DNA of 8,459 nt from Desulfobacteraceae bacterium (GTDB taxonomy: Bacteria; Desulfobacterota; Desulfobacteria; Desulfobacterales; Desulfobacteraceae). The stretch lies in assembly GCA_030638935.1 (NCBI GenBank), contig DAOWDR010000236.1, forward strand, positions 1 to 8,459, written 5' to 3'. Positions within the stretch are counted from its first letter, which is position 1. Every line of letters begins with the position of its first letter. A program made the translations under genes and the position numbers. Below are positions 6,780 through 8,459 of the stretch, one piece after another. The notes below the pieces were generated by a model that had not been told where the DNA came from, searched no databases, and saw nothing but the letters and a program-made list of their open reading frames with translations.

Positions 6780-7765
6780 CGCTTAAGAATCTCCTCAAAT
6801 ACCGGATGAGTTGATACCTTTTCAAGGGAAGTCACCCTGGTTTTAAATTCGGTCAGGGTTTTAAAATCAAAAAAAAGGGAATAGGTCATGCTTTCAAAAT
6901 TATCCGGTACGGCAAATTTGATACCAGGACCCAGCTTAAGGGAATTAATTTTTTGCCGGATCTCCCGGCGTTTTTTTTCAAGGGAGGGAAATCTCCTTTG
7001 GGTGAGATAACCCCTTAAAAGGTTGCCCTTAAGCCCAAAATCTTTATTTTCATGGAAAAGTATCTCCTGAATGCCTTTTTCCTGATATAGGTCAACGGGA
7101 TTAATATTTTCCCTTGCTGCAATTTCCGAAAAGTTTGTTATGATCTCCATCTGCTTGCTGGAGGATGCTTTTATCGCTGAAAAAAGGGATACAAAACAAT
7201 TGGCAAGCTCCTGAGAAAACCCGGATATCTTTTTGGCTGATTTAATGGAAAGCCTATTGTCATCCAGCAGTTCAAGTACCTGGGGCAAGGTCCCAATTTT
7301 TTGCAGATCCTTAATATATCCGGCGTTAAACCTGGTATTAAAGATAGCTAATGATTTTTTTGCTATTGAACTTGCTTCCATGAACCGGCCCAAAAGCAGG
7401 ACGCTTTGAATGAGTTCTCCCGGGGTTAACTGCCGCTGAAAAGCATTGTCTGATACGGCAAAGACAGCATTGTCTGCTTCGGATGCAAAGGTGTTGGTTT
7501 GACATACAACTTTGCCAATATAATTATTGTGGACAAGGGCTTTTATCCGTTTAAAACCTGTTACCACAATATAGGATTCTCCTGATTCTCCTGATTCCCC
7601 AGATGGTCTGACAAGGGGCAGGCTTATCAGACCGTTTTCTTTAATGGACTTGGCCAGGGCCGTGATATCTTCATTTTCCCTGGAAATCCTGTACCGGGTA
7701 TCGGCCAGGTTAATTTTTTCCAGGGGAATCCGGGAGATCTGGATTTCAGTGCTAGGGTTAGACAT
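6776..7765 (-). CDS. ParB-like N-terminal domain protein, unknown role
   Basis: The 329-residue product has a ParB/Spo0J-like N-terminal domain at about 8-85, including ITALAKSIKENGLISLPLVRPS and YIVVTGFKRIKAL. The helical segment DNAFQRQLTPGEL (107-119) matches the post-motif helix of ParB. Residues about 150-180 (YIKDLQKIGTLP, then LLDDNRLSIKSAKKI) resemble the KorB/ParB DNA-binding helix-turn-helix. A basic stretch (about 267-284) leads to a C-terminal region I do not recognise. The ParB CTP-binding motif GERRxRA is replaced by GFKRIKA, so a classic CTP-clamp is uncertain. There is no parA neighbour. The chosen ATG at 7765 lies inside the last codons of purC (8-bp overlap); an in-frame extension to 7819 lies wholly within purC and is not needed. 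Its stop overlaps the SPL-like start by 4 bp. The gene order suggests it works with the SPL-like protein, perhaps as a DNA-targeting partner, but that is inference. Confidence 0.8.
   Translation of the reverse strand: MSNPSTEIQISRIPLEKINLADTRYRISRENEDITALAKSIKENGLISLPLVRPSGESGESGESYIVVTGFKRIKALVHNNYIGKVVCQTNTFASEADNAVFAVSDNAFQRQLTPGELIQSVLLLGRFMEASSIAKKSLAIFNTRFNAGYIKDLQKIGTLPQVLELLDDNRLSIKSAKKISGFSQELANCFVSLFSAIKASSSKQMEIITNFSEIAARENINPVDLYQEKGIQEILFHENKDFGLKGNLLRGYLTQRRFPSLEKKRREIRQKINSLKLGPGIKFAVPDNFESMTYSLFFDFKTLTEFKTRVTSLEKVSTHPVFEEILKR
7575..7601. repeat. In-frame 9-bp microrepeat encoding Ser-Gly-Glu units
   Basis: GATTCTCCT occurs twice in a row (7575-7583, 7584-7592), followed by a degenerate third copy GATTCCCCA (7593-7601). 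On the minus strand it encodes a (Ser-Gly-Glu)3 loop in the ParB-like domain, between the PLVRPS strand and YIVVTG. Copy number could change by slippage without breaking frame. Confidence 0.85.
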
Positions 7766-8459
7766 GTTCACCAGTGAGAAGGGTATAAATTTCTTTATAG
7801 GTATTGCTTGTATTTTCAATAATCTCAGATGATAGTTTGGGTCCGGGATGTTTTTTATCCCACCCAGAGGCAGTCAGCCAGTCTCTGACGGCTTGTTTGT
7901 CAAAGCTGTTTTGCCCTCTTCCGGGTTCATAATCACTCAGGGGCCAGAACCTGGATGAATCCGGGGTGAGAATCTCATCAATGAGTATGATCTCATTGTC
8001 CAGCATACCGAACTCAAATTTGGTATCTGCGATGATGATACCTTTTTCAAGGGCAAGTTGGGCCCCTTTATTGTAAATGGCAAGGCTTAAATCCCGCAAT
8101 TTTTCTGCAGTCTCCCTGCCCATGATATTAATGGTTTCTTCAAAACTGATATTTATGTCATGGTCCCCAATTTCAGCTTTGGTGGAAGGGGTAAAAAGCG
8201 GAGTGGCAAGTTTATCAGATTCTTTAAGCCCTTTGGGAAGTGAAATTCCGCAAACATGGCCTTCTTTTTGATAGGAATTCCATCCGGAACCGCTTATATA
8301 TCCCCGGACAATACATTCCACTTCCAGAGGTTTTGCCTTTTTAACAAGCATACTTCGTTTATCAAGGGCATCCCTGTATTTTTTGAATTCTTCAGGGTAT
8401 TCATCCACATTTGTTGTAATAATGTGGTTCTTTACAATATCTTCCATTTGTTTAAACCA
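7758..8459 (-). CDS. purC: SAICAR synthase (phosphoribosylaminoimidazole-succinocarboxamide synthase), N-terminally truncated
   Basis: PurC ligates aspartate to carboxyaminoimidazole ribonucleotide with ATP, a late step of de novo purine synthesis in the cytoplasm. The 233 visible residues run to the natural stop, and the frame stays open through base 8459 (WFKQMEDIVKNH), so the start lies beyond the right edge. The ATG at 8447 is an internal Met. Diagnostic blocks are VRGYISGSGW (51-60), PLFTPSTKAE (87-96), GDHDINIS, DTKFEFG (145-151), the ATP/metal segment DEILTPDSSRFWP (161-173) and SFDKQAVRDWL (185-195). The sequence resembles the longer yeast/mycobacterial form (about 295-305 residues) more than the shorter E. 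coli enzyme, so roughly 60 residues are missing. Its last codons overlap the start of the ParB-like gene, so it is probably the first visible gene of a three-gene transcript. No purine operator or riboswitch can be judged because the 5' region is absent. Confidence 0.96.
   Translation of the reverse strand, partial: WFKQMEDIVKNHIITTNVDEYPEEFKKYRDALDKRSMLVKKAKPLEVECIVRGYISGSGWNSYQKEGHVCGISLPKGLKESDKLATPLFTPSTKAEIGDHDINISFEETINIMGRETAEKLRDLSLAIYNKGAQLALEKGIIIADTKFEFGMLDNEIILIDEILTPDSSRFWPLSDYEPGRGQNSFDKQAVRDWLTASGWDKKHPGPKLSSEIIENTSNTYKEIYTLLTGEHV

Noticed and set aside
6776..7765. Chromosome partition protein ParB with nearby parS
   Set aside because: No parA neighbour is present, the GERRxRA motif is not kept, and I saw no TGTTTCACGTGAAACA-like site in the window.
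7766..7819. An 18-residue N-terminal extension of the ParB-like protein
   Set aside because: It is wholly inside purC in another frame, precedes the natural ParB-domain start and has no need to be translated; the ATG at 7765 fits tight operon packing.

Overview
The window carries seven protein-coding genes and no RNA gene, insertion sequence or CRISPR array that I can see. Two genes run off the edges: the isoprenyl diphosphate synthase at the left and purC at the right. The base composition is moderately AT-leaning. The protein sequences, and the order isoprenyl synthase - dxs - tlyA, look like a Gram-negative anaerobe of the Desulfobacterota (Desulfobacter/Desulfobacula-like sulfate reducers). 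This placement comes from remembered similarity and is not proven by any marker gene here.

Left half, plus strand (1-5561). A truncated farnesyl-diphosphate-synthase-type gene (ispA-like) is followed after 43 bases by dxs, which starts with TTG. The start of tlyA, an S4-domain rRNA 2'-O-methyltransferase, overlaps the end of dxs. DXS opens the MEP pathway and the IspA-type enzyme condenses its C5 products, so the first two genes bracket isoprenoid precursor synthesis. TlyA is unrelated by function but often sits in this cluster. After a 63-base AT-rich gap comes an EF-G-like translational GTPase with a strong Shine-Dalgarno. It belongs to the divergent EF-G-2-like branch, with the catalytic switch II His changed to Asp, and is probably not the cell's main EF-G.

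Centre (5562-5672). This convergent intergenic region holds a strong intrinsic terminator: a perfect 16-bp stem followed by a T tract.

Right half, minus strand (8459-5673, transcribed right to left). purC (SAICAR synthase, purine synthesis), a ParB-like protein and a radical-SAM protein of the spore-photoproduct-lyase (SPL) superfamily are joined by 8-bp and 4-bp gene overlaps, so they almost certainly form one translationally coupled transcript. The ParB-like protein has a degenerate CTP-binding motif. The SPL-like protein keeps the CxxxCxxC cluster motif but appears to lack the hydrogen-donor Cys of true spore photoproduct lyase, and it has an extra conserved-looking Cys patch. This pair is the part of the window most likely to be an undescribed system. 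Nothing in the sequence itself shows its substrate or role.

The remaining genes are ordinary core metabolism and translation genes, with no sign of recent transfer.
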